Below are positions 1 to 8,647 of a DNA stretch of 64,000 nt, piece by piece; within the stretch, counting starts at the first letter, position 1, and each line of letters begins with the position of its first letter. This DNA comes from Ruminococcaceae bacterium P7 (GTDB taxonomy: Bacteria; Bacillota; Clostridia; Oscillospirales; Acutalibacteraceae), in NCBI GenBank assembly GCA_900100595.1, contig FMUA01000008.1, positions 79,348-143,347 of the forward strand. Direction: 5' to 3'. The translations under genes and the position numbers were made by a program. The notes under the pieces are model-generated. The model was given only the letters and a program-made list of their open reading frames with translations, was not told the DNA's origin and ran no database searches.

Positions 1-478
1 TGATATCTGGGCAAAGAGAAGCGGCTGCGAGATCATCAAGCAAAACGAGGGCAGCGATCCTGCCGCGGTCATTTTTGACGCGATCGCGGCGGCAAAGGCG
101 AGGGGGGCGGACGTGATTATCTGTGACACCGCGGGCAGACTGCACAACAAAAAACACCTGATGGATGAGCTTGCCAAAATCAACCGCGTTATCGACAGAG
201 AGCTTCCTGACGCGGCAAAGGAAAAGCTGCTGGTGCTCGACGCGACAACAGGACAGAACGCGGTCAATCAGGCGGAGCAGTTCCGTGAAGCGACAGGTAT
301 CACGGGCATCGTTCTCACCAAGCTCGACGGAACCGCAAAGGGCGGTGTCGTTCTCGCTATCAAAAAGGGCTTGGGCGTACCTGTCAAATATATCGGCGTC
401 GGCGAGCAGATTGACGATTTGCAGCCGTTCGATGCGCATGATTTCGCAAGAGCGCTGTTTGCCAAGGCGGAGGATTGA
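1..478 (+). CDS. ftsY: Signal recognition particle receptor FtsY, C-terminal part (5' cut by window edge)
   Basis: This is the C-terminal half of the SRP-receptor GTPase, which docks SRP-bound ribosomes at the membrane for co-translational insertion. The reading frame is open from base 2. The SRP-GTPase G3 motif DTAGRLHNK lies at about residues 38-46 of the visible part, G4 TKLDGTAKGG follows, and the closing segment GVGEQIDDLQPFD is typical of FtsY rather than Ffh, whose M domain is absent. The stop is followed within a few bases by rdgB, so the two are translationally close. Only the NG domain end is visible; the N-terminal A domain is outside the window. Confidence 0.96.
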   Translation, partial: DIWAKRSGCEIIKQNEGSDPAAVIFDAIAAAKARGADVIICDTAGRLHNKKHLMDELAKINRVIDRELPDAAKEKLLVLDATTGQNAVNQAEQFREATGITGIVLTKLDGTAKGGVVLAIKKGLGVPVKYIGVGEQIDDLQPFDAHDFARALFAKAED

Positions 479-480
479 TG

Positions 481-1074
481 ATGAAGTTTATCATAGCGAC
501 CAACAACGCGAAAAAGCTTGTTGAGCTGGAAAGAATATTAAAGCCGCTCGGCATCGAGGCGGTGTCTGCAAAGGATGCGGGCGTCGTGCTCGGCGAGGTG
601 GAGGAAACAGGCACCACCTTCCTCGAAAACGCTTTCATCAAGGCGAACGCGGCGTTTGAAAAAACAGGCATGCCTGCCGTAGCGGATGACTCCGGAATCT
701 GTGTTGACGCTTTGGGCGGCAGACCGGGTATCTTCTCGGCGCGTTACAGCCCCGAGGACTGCCATACCGACGAGGAGAGAACCGCCAAGATTCTCGAGGA
801 GCTGCAGGGCGTTCCGGACGACAAGCGCGGCGCGCACTACACCTGCGCGATTTGCTGCATTCTCCCTAACGGAGAGAAGCTAGAAATCGAGGAAACCTGC
901 GAGGGGAAAATCGGTTATGAATTCATCGGGGACGGCGGATTCGGCTATGATCCTATATTTTATTACGGAGACAGAACCTTTGCACAAGTGAGCGCGGAGG
1001 AAAAGGATAAGGTCAGCCACCGAGGAAAGGCGCTGCGCCGTCTGCAGGAAGAGCTGCAGAAGCATTTCGGCTGA
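481..1074 (+). CDS. rdgB: XTP/dITP diphosphatase (RdgB/HAM1 family)
   Basis: This house-cleaning pyrophosphatase hydrolyses non-canonical purine nucleoside triphosphates (XTP, dITP) to monophosphates and keeps them out of DNA and RNA. The N-terminal ATNNAKKLVEL substrate-binding loop, the acidic VADDSGICVDALGG motif near residue 68 and the C-terminal SHRGKALRRL motif are all present, and about 197 residues is normal for the family. Three in-frame starts (TTG 475, ATG 478, ATG 481) crowd together; I take 481 because the AGGCGGAGG ribosome site at 465-473 is then 7 bases away. It overlaps or abuts ftsY and is followed by yhbY after 15 bases. Confidence 0.95.
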   Translation: MKFIIATNNAKKLVELERILKPLGIEAVSAKDAGVVLGEVEETGTTFLENAFIKANAAFEKTGMPAVADDSGICVDALGGRPGIFSARYSPEDCHTDEERTAKILEELQGVPDDKRGAHYTCAICCILPNGEKLEIEETCEGKIGYEFIGDGGFGYDPIFYYGDRTFAQVSAEEKDKVSHRGKALRRLQEELQKHFG

Positions 1075-1089
1075 TTGGAAAGGAATTGT

Positions 1090-1398
1090 ATGTTGACAAG
1101 CAAGCAAAGAGCGTATCTCAGAGGTCTCGCCAACTCCATCGAGACGATTCTGATTATCGGCAAGGGAGAAATCACCGACAACATCATCATGCAGGCGGAC
1201 ACCGCCCTGACCGCGAGAGAGCTGATCAAGGGCAAGGTGCTCGAAAACAGCGCGTATTCCTCACGAGAGGGAGCGGAAATCCTCGCTGAAAAATGCGGTG
1301 CGGAGGTGGTGCAGGTCATCGGCTCCAAGTTTGTGCTCTACCGCAAAAATCCCGACGAGCCGAAGATCGTCCTGCCAAAAGCCAAAAAGAAGTCCTGA
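1090..1398 (+). CDS. yhbY: YhbY-family RNA-binding (CRM domain) ribosome assembly protein
   Basis: This small CRM-domain protein of about 102 residues belongs to a family that associates with pre-50S particles. The opening LTSKQRAYLRGLAN, the central IGKGEITDNI and the C-terminal GSKFVLYRKN match the family's beta-alpha-beta fold with its GxxG-type loop. ATG 1090 is chosen because an AAAGGA ribosome site ends 6 bases upstream; an earlier TTG at 1075 lacks one. It lies between rdgB and yqeK, the same order as in many clostridia, so it is probably part of one housekeeping operon. Confidence 0.93.
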   Translation: MLTSKQRAYLRGLANSIETILIIGKGEITDNIIMQADTALTARELIKGKVLENSAYSSREGAEILAEKCGAEVVQVIGSKFVLYRKNPDEPKIVLPKAKKKS

Positions 1399-1414
1399 CG
1401 CGGGAAGTGACAGT

Positions 1415-1990
1415 ATGGATGAATATAAAGAACTGATACGCTCGATGATGGGCGATTACCGCTATACGCACAGCGTCAACGTCTCCGAGGAGGCGGTTGC
1501 GCTGGCAAAGCTCTATGGTGCGGACGTAAACGACGTCTACACCGCAGGCATTCTCCATGATATTACCAAGGAGCTTCCTGCAAAGGAGCAGTTGCAAATC
1601 ATCGCGGATGGTGGTATAATTCTGGATAGTGTGCAGAAAAACGCGCACAAGCTGTGGCACAGCATCAGCGGCAGCGTCTATGTGCGCGACAAGCTGGGGA
1701 TCAAAAATCCCGATATCATCAATGCCATCCGTTACCACACCACGGGTCGGCAGGGAATGAGCCTGCTCGAAAAAATTGTGTTTATCGCGGATTTTACCGC
1801 CGCAGAGCGCAGCTACAACGGTGTGGAAATCATGCGTGAAAAATCAAGACAGAGCCTCGAGGACGCGATGCTGTTCGCGTGCAAATTCACCATCGGCGAT
1901 TTGTCGTCCAGAGAGCTTGCGATTCACAGGGATCAGCTGGATTGCTTCAATGAGCTGGTACTCAATAAAGGAAAGGAGAGTGCGGTATGA
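1415..1990 (+). CDS. yqeK: HD-domain hydrolase YqeK (Ap4A hydrolase, symmetrical type)
   Basis: This is an HD-superfamily metal-dependent phosphohydrolase. In Firmicutes YqeK cleaves diadenosine tetraphosphate symmetrically to two ADP. The pattern RYTHSVNV, GILHDITKE (the HD pair) and HSISGSVY, followed by RYHTTGR and IVFIADF, gives the metal-binding histidines and aspartates in family order. ATG 1415 gives a protein of about 191 residues with the conserved MDEYKELIRSMM start; the open frame extends further upstream only through the yhbY gene. It overlaps rsfS by four bases (ATGA), a sign of translational coupling. Confidence 0.93.
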   Translation: MDEYKELIRSMMGDYRYTHSVNVSEEAVALAKLYGADVNDVYTAGILHDITKELPAKEQLQIIADGGIILDSVQKNAHKLWHSISGSVYVRDKLGIKNPDIINAIRYHTTGRQGMSLLEKIVFIADFTAAERSYNGVEIMREKSRQSLEDAMLFACKFTIGDLSSRELAIHRDQLDCFNELVLNKGKESAV

Positions 1991-2343
1991 CATCCTATGA
2001 AACCGCGATTGCCGCTGTCAAAGCGATAGACGGCAAAAAGGGACTGAATATTCAGGTGATCCGCATCAGTGATATTTCGGTTCTTGCCGATTATATAGTG
2101 ATTGCCACGGGCAACAGCTCCACCCACGTCAAGGCGCTTGCCGACGAGGTGGAATACCGTCTTGACGAGGCAGGCGTTTCTGTTAGTCATATTGAGGGCT
2201 ACCGTTCCAATTCGTGGATTTTGCTGGATTACGTCGATGTCATCGTCCATGTTTTCTCGGAGGAAGCAAGGGAGTTCTATGACCTTGACCGACTCTGGCA
2301 GGACGGAGAAAGCATCGATATTTCAGAATTTGTTACAGACTAA
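1987..2343 (+). CDS. rsfS: Ribosomal silencing factor RsfS
   Basis: RsfS binds ribosomal protein L14 and blocks joining of the 30S and 50S subunits during starvation. The 118-residue protein carries the DUF143 core: a nucleotidyltransferase-like fold with the DYIVIATGNSSTHVKALAD stretch, the RSNSWILLDYVDVIVHVF strand and the closing YDLDRLW motif. It overlaps yqeK by 4 bases and precedes leuS by 15 bases, so rdgB-yhbY-yqeK-rsfS-leuS reads as one transcription unit. Confidence 0.95.
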   Translation: MTSYETAIAAVKAIDGKKGLNIQVIRISDISVLADYIVIATGNSSTHVKALADEVEYRLDEAGVSVSHIEGYRSNSWILLDYVDVIVHVFSEEAREFYDLDRLWQDGESIDISEFVTD

Positions 2344-2358
2344 GCTGGAGGGATATCA

Positions 2359-4770
2359 ATGAAATACAATCATAAGGCAGTCGAGCCGAAATGGCAGGAA
2401 ATCTGGGAAGAAAAGGGCGTATTCCACGCGCTGGACAACAGCGACAAGGAGAAATTCTACGCTCTGATCGAGTTCCCTTATCCGTCGGGTCAGGGACTTC
2501 ACGTCGGTCATCCGCGTCCCTATACCGCGCTTGATACCGTAGCCAGAAAGCGCAGACTGCAGGGCTATAATGTTCTTTATCCGATCGGCTGGGATGCTTT
2601 CGGTCTCCCTACCGAGAACTACGCGATCAAGAACCACATTCACCCCGAGATCGTCACCAAAAACAACATCGCGCGCTTCAAGAAGCAGATCCAGTCGCTC
2701 GGTATCTCCTTTGACTGGAGCCGTGAGATCAATACCACCGATCCCGATTACTACAGATGGACGCAGTGGATTTTCATTCAGCTCTTCAAAAAGGGACTTG
2801 CCTACAAGAAGGAGATGAACGTCAACTGGTGTACCTCCTGCAAGTGCGTGCTTGCCAATGAGGAGGTCGTCAACGGCGTTTGCGAGCGCTGCGGCAGCGA
2901 GGTTGTCCACAAGGTAAAATCCCAGTGGATGCTCAAAATCACCGAGTATGCCGACAGACTGATCAACGACCTCGACCTCGTCGACTATCCCGAGAGAGTC
3001 AAGGCGCAGCAGAAGAACTGGATCGGCAGAAGTACCGGCGCCGAGGTGGATTTCACCACCACCACGGGCGACATTCTCACCGTCTACACCACCAGAGCCG
3101 ATACTCTCTACGGCGCGACCTATATGGTTATTTCTCCCGAGCATCCGCTGATCGAGAAGTGGGCGGACAAGCTGGGCAACATGGATGAGATCCGTGCGTA
3201 TCAGGCGGCAGCTGCGCGCAAGTCCGACTTCGAGCGCACCGAGGTCGCTAAGGACAAGACCGGCGTCAAGCTCGATGGCGTCAAAGCGATCAATCCCGTC
3301 AATAATACAGAAATTCCGATTTTCATTTCCGACTATGTCCTTGTGTCCTACGGCACGGGCGCAATCATGGCAGTACCTGCTCACGATACCCGTGACTGGG
3401 AATTTGCCAAGAAGTTTGACCTGCCTATCATCGAGGTCGTCAAGGGCGGCAACGTGCAGGAGGAGGCTTTCACCGACTGCGCGACAGGCATCATGGTTAA
3501 CTCAGGCATGCTCGACGGTCTGAGCGTTGACGACGCAAAGAAGAAGATTATCGAATGGCTGACCGCCGAGGGCAAGGGTCACGCCAAGGTCAACTATAAG
3601 CTCCGCGACTGGGTATTCTCCCGTCAGCGTTACTGGGGTGAGCCGATTCCGATCGTTCACTGCGACAAGTGCGGTTTTGTCCCCATCGACGAGAGCGAGC
3701 TTCCCCTCAGGCTGCCCATGGTCGAGTCCTATGAGCCGACCGATACAGGCGAGTCGCCGCTTGCCAATATGACAGATTGGATTTCCACCACCTGTCCCTG
3801 CTGCGGCGGCAAGGCGCAGAGAGAAACCGACACCATGCCTCAGTGGGCAGGCTCTTCGTGGTACTTCCTGCGCTATATGGATCCCCACAATAACGAGGCG
3901 CTCGCCTCCAAAGAGGCGCTTGAATACTGGTCTCCCGTTGACTGGTACAACGGCGGCATGGAGCATACCACGCTCCACCTGCTCTACAGCCGTTTTTGGC
4001 ACAAGTTCCTCTATGACATCGGCGTAGTGCCCACCTCCGAGCCTTACGCGAAGCGTACCTCCCATGGTATGATCCTCGGCGAAAACGGCGAGAAGATGAG
4101 CAAGTCCAGAGGCAACGTCGTCAACCCCGACGATATTGTCAACGAGTACGGCGCGGATACCATGCGTCTGTATGAGATGTTCATCGGCGACTTTGAGAAG
4201 GCTGCTCCGTGGAGCCAGGCGAGCATCAGGGGATGCCGCAGATTTGTCGAGAGATACTGGAATCTCCAGAATATCCTGATCGACGGCGATACCATCCGTC
4301 CCGAGCTTGCGGTTCCCTTCCATAAGGCGATCAAGAAGGTCGGCGAGGATATCGAGAACATCAAGTTCAACACCGCTATTGCCGCTCTGATGGCGTTGAT
4401 CAACGATATCTCCAACGTTAAGTCCATCAACAAGGAGGAGCTGCGTGTATTCTCCATTTTGCTCAATCCCTTCGCGCCCCACGTCACCGAGGAGGTTTAT
4501 GAGGCTTGCAAACTCGGCGAGGGCATTTTAGCGGAAGCCGCGTGGCCTGCATATGATGAGAGCAAATGCATCGACGAGAGCATCGAGATAGTCGTTCAGG
4601 TCAACGGCAAGATCAAGGCAAAGCTGAATGTTCCGGTTGACGCGACAAAGGACGAGATGCTGACACTCGCGAAAGCCGAGTCGAAGGTGCTCGCTGCGAT
4701 TGAGGGCAAGACGCTGATCAAGGAGATCGCGGTGCCCAAAAAGCTCGTAAATCTTGTAATTAAACCATAA
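2359..4770 (+). CDS. leuS: Leucine--tRNA ligase
   Basis: This class I aminoacyl-tRNA synthetase charges tRNA-Leu. [12 protein letters not shown] near residue 48 is the HIGH-type signature and [14 protein letters not shown] near residue 576 is the KMSKS loop. The CP1 editing domain ([26 protein letters not shown]) lies between them, and a zinc-binding CTSCKC plus CERCGS pair is present. The 803-residue length is standard for bacterial LeuRS. An AGGAG-like site precedes the ATG. No T-box leader is possible upstream since the gap to rsfS is only 15 bases. Confidence 0.98.
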   Translation: MKYNHKAVEPKWQEIWEEKGVFHALDNSDKEKFYALIEFPYPSGQGLHVGHPRPYTALDTVARKRRLQGYNVLYPIGWDAFGLPTENYAIKNHIHPEIVTKNNIARFKKQIQSLGISFDWSREINTTDPDYYRWTQWIFIQLFKKGLAYKKEMNVNWCTSCKCVLANEEVVNGVCERCGSEVVHKVKSQWMLKITEYADRLINDLDLVDYPERVKAQQKNWIGRSTGAEVDFTTTTGDILTVYTTRADTLYGATYMVISPEHPLIEKWADKLGNMDEIRAYQAAAARKSDFERTEVAKDKTGVKLDGVKAINPVNNTEIPIFISDYVLVSYGTGAIMAVPAHDTRDWEFAKKFDLPIIEVVKGGNVQEEAFTDCATGIMVNSGMLDGLSVDDAKKKIIEWLTAEGKGHAKVNYKLRDWVFSRQRYWGEPIPIVHCDKCGFVPIDESELPLRLPMVESYEPTDTGESPLANMTDWISTTCPCCGGKAQRETDTMPQWAGSSWYFLRYMDPHNNEALASKEALEYWSPVDWYNGGMEHTTLHLLYSRFWHKFLYDIGVVPTSEPYAKRTSHGMILGENGEKMSKSRGNVVNPDDIVNEYGADTMRLYEMFIGDFEKAAPWSQASIRGCRRFVERYWNLQNILIDGDTIRPELAVPFHKAIKKVGEDIENIKFNTAIAALMALINDISNVKSINKEELRVFSILLNPFAPHVTEEVYEACKLGEGILAEAAWPAYDESKCIDESIEIVVQVNGKIKAKLNVPVDATKDEMLTLAKAESKVLAAIEGKTLIKEIAVPKKLVNLVIKP

Positions 4771-4813
4771 AACTGCCTTATCGGAAAAATTGGAATAAAA
4801 TTTTACAGACCTA

Positions 4814-4842
4814 TTGACTTTATTAGCTACATATTGTATAAT
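4814..4842 (+). promoter_or_regulatory. Sigma-A promoter of rpsU
   Basis: TTGACT (4814-4819) and a perfect TATAAT (4837-4842) are separated by 17 bases. This is about 58 bases before the rpsU start, in the gap after leuS. Confidence 0.85.
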
Positions 4843-4899
4843 AGCAAGTGCAATTTATGCAAATGACCCATGCCTAGTGGCAGATGGGAGGGAAGATAG

Positions 4900-5076
4900 A
4901 TGGCTGAAATTAGATTAAAAGAGAATGAATCTCTTGAAAGTGCTTTAAGAAGATTCAAGAAGCAGTGCGCCAGAGCTGGCGTTATTGCCGAGGTGCGCAA
5001 GAGAGAGGCTTACGAAAAGCCCTCTGTAAAGCGTAAGAAGAAATCAGAAGCAGCACGTAAGCGCAAGTACAGGTAA
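4900..5076 (+). CDS. rpsU: 30S ribosomal protein S21
   Basis: This 58-residue basic protein begins [19 protein letters not shown] and ends [13 protein letters not shown], both diagnostic of bS21, which helps the small subunit capture mRNA. The ribosome site GGGAGGGAAG lies 5 bases upstream of ATG 4900. The gene stands alone between its own promoter and a strong intrinsic terminator, so it is probably a monocistronic unit. Confidence 0.97.
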   Translation: MAEIRLKENESLESALRRFKKQCARAGVIAEVRKREAYEKPSVKRKKKSEAARKRKYR

Positions 5077-5083
5077 GAGATGG

Positions 5084-5121
5084 GCGGACAGCATTTGATG
5101 TGCTGTCCGCTTTTAATTTTT
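5084..5121 (+). terminator. Intrinsic terminator of rpsU
   Basis: A perfect 10-bp stem (GCGGACAGCA at 5084-5093 and its complement at 5101-5110) with a 7-base loop is followed by a T-rich run (5111-5121). Confidence 0.93.
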
Positions 5122-5137
5122 CGAGGGGGATTTTGTA

Positions 5138-5572
5138 ATGAAAAAAATTCTGGTGCTTCTCGGGCCGAACCTCAACATGGTCGGAGTGAGAGAAAAAGGC
5201 GTATACGGCACGGAAACCGCTGACAGCATTTCCGAACAAATCAAGGAGTATGGTGCGAAAGCGGGCTTTGAGGTGGAGATCTATCAGTCCAATCACGAGG
5301 GCGACTTGATTGACCGCATCCACGCTTCCCGTGAGGCGTTCTGCGGTGCGGTGATCAACGCGGGAGCACTGACGCACTATAGCTACGCGCTCAGAGACGC
5401 GATCGCCTGTGTCAGCATTCCCTACGTCGAGGTGCATATGTCCAACATTCACGCCCGAGAGGAATTCCGCCATCATTCGGTGATTTCACCCGTCTGTGTC
5501 GGACAGATTGCGGGCTTCGGCAAAACAAGCTATTTTCTCGCGATTGAGGCTCTCAGGGAACTGTGCAAATGA
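5138..5572 (+). CDS. aroQ: Type II 3-dehydroquinate dehydratase
   Basis: This enzyme of the shikimate pathway removes water from 3-dehydroquinate. The 144-residue length and the motifs LGPNLNMVG, the catalytic tyrosine in GVYGTET, QSNHEGDLID, INAGALTHYS, and EVHMSNIHAREEFRHHS (catalytic histidine and arginine) identify the dodecameric type II form. A GGGGGA ribosome site precedes ATG 5138. Its stop overlaps the start of the downstream peptidase, so the two are co-translated. Confidence 0.96.
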   Translation: MKKILVLLGPNLNMVGVREKGVYGTETADSISEQIKEYGAKAGFEVEIYQSNHEGDLIDRIHASREAFCGAVINAGALTHYSYALRDAIACVSIPYVEVHMSNIHAREEFRHHSVISPVCVGQIAGFGKTSYFLAIEALRELCK

Positions 5573-6657
5573 TTGAATTATTCCAAAAAAGAATTAATAA
5601 TCTGCGAAAAGCGTTGACCACACCGCAGGAGGCGGCGCTTCTGACCAACGAAGTGAATATCGGCTACTTCTGCGGCTTTTTCCACAGCGAGGGTTATCTC
5701 GTCGTGACGCAGGAGGAAGTGTGCCTGCTCGTCGATTTCCGCTACATCGAGGCGGCGCAGAAGAAGGCACAGGGCTGCGAGGTCAGGATGTTCCATAAGC
5801 TCAGCGAGGATTTGCTTTCGATTCTGACCGCGCAGGGAATAGCGTGCCTGCATATTGAAGCGTCGCACATGACCGTTTCGCAGCACGCATTCTTCCGGTC
5901 AAAGCTTGAGAAGGAAAACATTACGGTCACTTCCGACAACAAGCTGACCGAGCATATTGAAAACATCCGCATCATCAAGGATGCGTCGGAGGCCGCTAAA
6001 ATCCGTACGGCGCAGCAGATCGCGGAAAAGGCGTATCTCGAGATGCTCAACCATGTCAAAGCGGGCGTGACGGAGCGGGAGCTTGCGGCACGGCTGGAAT
6101 ATTACATGAAGCGGAACGGAGCAGAGGACAAGTCCTTTGACCTTATTACTATAACGGGCAAAAAGACCTCGCTGCCGCACGGCGTACCGTCGGATGATGT
6201 GATCCGGGAGGGCGACTTCTTTACCTGCGATTTCGGCGCAGTGTATGATGGTTACCACAGCGACACCACCAGAACCGTCGCGGTCGGTCACGCGGACGAG
6301 GAAATGCGGAAAATCTATTCGATTGTCCTCGAGGCGCAGCTTGCGGCGCTCTCTGCCGTAAAAGCGGATGTCAGCGCCAAGGAGGTCGACAAGACCGCAC
6401 GCGATATTATTTCCGCGGCAGGCTACGGCGAGTATTTCGGCCATTCCACGGGTCACGGCGTCGGGCTGGATATCCATGAAGCCCCTGCCGTTTCTCCAAG
6501 GGGAACCGAGGTTCTCAGGGCAGGAATGGTCATCACCGACGAGCCGGGTATCTATCTTCCCGACCGCTTCGGCGTGCGCATCGAGGACATGCTTCTTGTG
6601 ACGCAGCAGGGCTGCGAGAACTTTGTTTCTTTGTCCAAGGATCTGATAATTTTATAA
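5569..6657 (+). CDS. M24B-family Xaa-Pro aminopeptidase
   Basis: This cytoplasmic metallopeptidase removes N-terminal residues ahead of proline. It has an N-terminal creatinase-like domain (about residues 1-125) and a C-terminal pita-bread domain. Metal ligands are visible as CDFGAVYDGYHSDTTRT (two Asp), GHSTGHGVGLDIHE (His), ITDEPGIYLP (Glu) and VRIEDMLLV (Glu). ATG 5569 overlaps the aroQ stop as ATGA. The pairing of aroQ, this peptidase and efp downstream is common in clostridia; EF-P helps ribosomes through polyproline, which fits thematically but does not prove a link. Confidence 0.93.
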   Translation: MIELFQKRINNLRKALTTPQEAALLTNEVNIGYFCGFFHSEGYLVVTQEEVCLLVDFRYIEAAQKKAQGCEVRMFHKLSEDLLSILTAQGIACLHIEASHMTVSQHAFFRSKLEKENITVTSDNKLTEHIENIRIIKDASEAAKIRTAQQIAEKAYLEMLNHVKAGVTERELAARLEYYMKRNGAEDKSFDLITITGKKTSLPHGVPSDDVIREGDFFTCDFGAVYDGYHSDTTRTVAVGHADEEMRKIYSIVLEAQLAALSAVKADVSAKEVDKTARDIISAAGYGEYFGHSTGHGVGLDIHEAPAVSPRGTEVLRAGMVITDEPGIYLPDRFGVRIEDMLLVTQQGCENFVSLSKDLIIL

Positions 6658-6672
6658 TGACGGATAAAACAC

Positions 6673-6701
6673 TTGCTTTTTCTGTCAGAATTATGTATAA
6701 T
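6673..6701 (+). promoter_or_regulatory. Sigma-A promoter of efp
   Basis: TTGCTT (6673-6678) and TATAAT (6696-6701) are spaced by 17 bases, about 65 bases before the efp start. Confidence 0.82.
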
Positions 6702-6765
6702 AATAGTTAATCAAGCTACAGTACCCACAAAATACTGTATGACTTAAACTTAGGAGGTAATTACA

Positions 6766-7323
6766 ATGATTTCAGCAGGTGATTTCAGAAACGGCGTTAC
6801 ATTTGAAATGGACGGACAGGTTGTTTCCATCATCGAGTTCCAGCACGTAAAGCCGGGTAAGGGTGCCGCTTTTGTAAGAACAAAGATCAGAAATGTTATT
6901 ACAGGTTCGGTTGTTGAAAAAACTTTCAACCCCAACGATAAGTATCCCACCGCGTTCATCGAGAGAAAGGATATGGAGTACAGCTATTCCGACGGCGATC
7001 TCTATTATTTCATGGATACAGAGACATGGGAGCAGCTTCCCATCAACAAGAGCGTTCTCGGCGATAACTTCAAGTTCGTCAAGGAGAACATGGTCTGCAA
7101 GGTGCTCTCCTACAAGGGCAACGTATTCGGCGTAGAGCCGCCCAACTTTGTTGAACTTCAGGTCACCAAGACCGATCCGGGCTTCAAGGGCGACACCGCT
7201 ACCAATGCAACCAAGCCCGCTACTCTCGAGACAGGTGCCGAGATCAAGGTTCCTCTCTTTATCGACGAGGGCGAGGTTATTCAGATTGACACCAGAACCG
7301 GTGAATACATGGGCAGAGCGTAA
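6766..7323 (+). CDS. efp: Translation elongation factor P
   Basis: EF-P binds between the P and E sites and relieves ribosome stalling at consecutive prolines. The 185-residue protein has the three-domain layout: the KOW-like N-terminal domain with the loop KPGKGAAFV carrying the conserved lysine (about residue 32), the OB domain [13 protein letters not shown], and the C-terminal signature [20 protein letters not shown] canonical AGGAGGT ribosome site lies upstream. The next gene follows after 18 bases. Confidence 0.98.
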   Translation: MISAGDFRNGVTFEMDGQVVSIIEFQHVKPGKGAAFVRTKIRNVITGSVVEKTFNPNDKYPTAFIERKDMEYSYSDGDLYYFMDTETWEQLPINKSVLGDNFKFVKENMVCKVLSYKGNVFGVEPPNFVELQVTKTDPGFKGDTATNATKPATLETGAEIKVPLFIDEGEVIQIDTRTGEYMGRA

Positions 7324-7341
7324 TCTCTGCGGGAGTTTGCT

Positions 7342-7851
7342 ATGAACATTACAGAAAAAATTGCTTATATCAAAGGCTTGGCTGAGGGTCTCGGCCTTGA
7401 CGATTCCAAGCCCGAGGTAAAGGTCATCAACGCAATTGTTGATTTGCTTGACGATATCGCCTACGATCTCACCGATATGGAGGAGCTGTATGACGACCTC
7501 AGTGAGCAGGTTGACGAAATCGATCAGGATCTTGCAGAGGTTGAGTCTGAGCTGTACGACGACGAGTGCGAGTGCGACGATGACGAATGCTGCTGCGAGG
7601 ATGACGATGACGACTTCGACTTCGATGACGAGGAAGAAGAGTTCTACGAAGTAACCTGCGGCGCATGCGGACAGAAGCTCAATGTTTCCGAGGACGTGCT
7701 TCTCGAGGGAGAGATTGAGTGTCCCAACTGCGGCGAGCTGCTCGAGTTTGATTTCTCAGGTCTTTTTGACGGCGAGGATATCAAGGAACTCGAGGAGTGC
7801 GACGGCGAATGTGATGGCTGTGACGGTTGCGAAGGCGAAGAAACCGAATAA
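7342..7851 (+). CDS. Acidic zinc-ribbon protein with CD1247-type N-terminal domain
   Basis: This 169-residue protein has three parts. A helical N-terminus (MNITEKIAYIKGLAEGLGL, residues 1-60) resembles the domain named after Clostridioides difficile CD1247. A very acidic, cysteine-rich middle follows at about 65-100. A zinc ribbon, CGACGQKL then CPNCGELL, lies at about 107-137, and a Cys/Asp-rich tail ends it (CDGECDGCDGCEG). The family is widespread in clostridia but I know of no defined function. It follows efp by 18 bases, which suggests a translation-related role; that is inference. The family assignment rests on the N-terminal pattern. Confidence 0.8.
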   Translation: MNITEKIAYIKGLAEGLGLDDSKPEVKVINAIVDLLDDIAYDLTDMEELYDDLSEQVDEIDQDLAEVESELYDDECECDDDECCCEDDDDDFDFDDEEEEFYEVTCGACGQKLNVSEDVLLEGEIECPNCGELLEFDFSGLFDGEDIKELEECDGECDGCDGCEGEETE

Positions 7852-7867
7852 GCTTCACGAAAAAGTA

Positions 7868-7901
7868 CCTCTCGTATAGTATATACGAGGGGTGTTTTTT
7901 T
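7868..7901 (+). terminator. Intrinsic terminator overlapping the yunB ribosome site
   Basis: An 11-bp stem (left arm 7868-7878, right arm 7882-7892, one G-T pair) with a 3-base loop is followed by a T run to 7901. The right arm contains the GAGGGG ribosome site of yunB, and the T run contains its TTG start. Confidence 0.8.
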
Positions 7902-8550
7902 GCTTTACAGACACAGACGCCAACGGCGAAAAATGCGCAAGGGTGTGTTGATTCTTCTCAGCATCGCCGTGACATTCGGCTTTCTGGTTTACGGATTTGA
8001 AAAGCAGGTCGCGGTATTTTCCAAATCCTATATCCCGAGCTTTGCGCACCGCGCGGCAACAGAGGCGATCAATGACGCGGTGACCGCGAAAATCAACGAG
8101 CTGGACTATAGCTATGAGGACATTGTCAAAATCACGTACATGAAAAGCGGCGAGGTCAGCGCGATTGAAACGGATTCGCAGAAAATCAATCTGCTCAAGG
8201 CGCAGACGACGCGCGCGGCGCAGGATGAACTGACCGCCATCAAGCACAGTCAGATCGACATACCGCTCGGCGCCTTTACGGGCTTCACGCTGCTGTCCAA
8301 CGCGGGACCGGGGATTCCGCTGACCTACAGCATGACGGGAAGCTTCAATTCACATCTGGAAAGTATCTTTGAAAACGCGGGAACCAACCGCACGATTCAT
8401 CATATCCGGCTGGTGGTGGAGGCGGAAATTGTGACCGCGTCGGTGGATTATGAGGATACAATGAACCTTGAAACCGATTTTGAGATTGCACAGACCGTTA
8501 TTTCGGGCTCACTTCCCACAATATATGGTGGGCTTCGGACGGTTTATTAA
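7900..8550 (+). CDS. yunB: Sporulation protein YunB
   Basis: YunB is a sigma-E-dependent membrane protein of the Bacillus/Clostridium sporulation programme; its molecular role is not well defined. The protein has a basic N-terminus (YRHRRQRRKMRK), one transmembrane segment at about residues 12-30, and the family core ATEAINDAVTAKI, YSYEDIVKI and PLGAFTGFTLLSNAGPGIP. I take TTG 7900 because GAGGGG at 7887-7892 sits 7 bases upstream; ATG 7933 is an alternative without a site. The ribosome site lies inside a terminator-like hairpin. Presence of this gene supports a spore-forming host. Confidence 0.87.
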   Translation: MLYRHRRQRRKMRKGVLILLSIAVTFGFLVYGFEKQVAVFSKSYIPSFAHRAATEAINDAVTAKINELDYSYEDIVKITYMKSGEVSAIETDSQKINLLKAQTTRAAQDELTAIKHSQIDIPLGAFTGFTLLSNAGPGIPLTYSMTGSFNSHLESIFENAGTNRTIHHIRLVVEAEIVTASVDYEDTMNLETDFEIAQTVISGSLPTIYGGLRTVY

Positions 8551-8582
8551 CGAAATATCTTCTTGAATTCTTTAGAAAAATA

Positions 8583-8611
8583 TTGAAATAAAAAGGATTT
8601 TGTGATATACT
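8583..8611 (+). promoter_or_regulatory. Sigma-A promoter of the miaB operon
   Basis: TTGAAA (8583-8588) and TATACT (8606-8611) are spaced by 17 bases, 36 bases before the miaB TTG start. Confidence 0.83.
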
Positions 8612-8647
8612 AAACTAGTTATTTAAAATGGGTTAGGAGGCGTTTAT

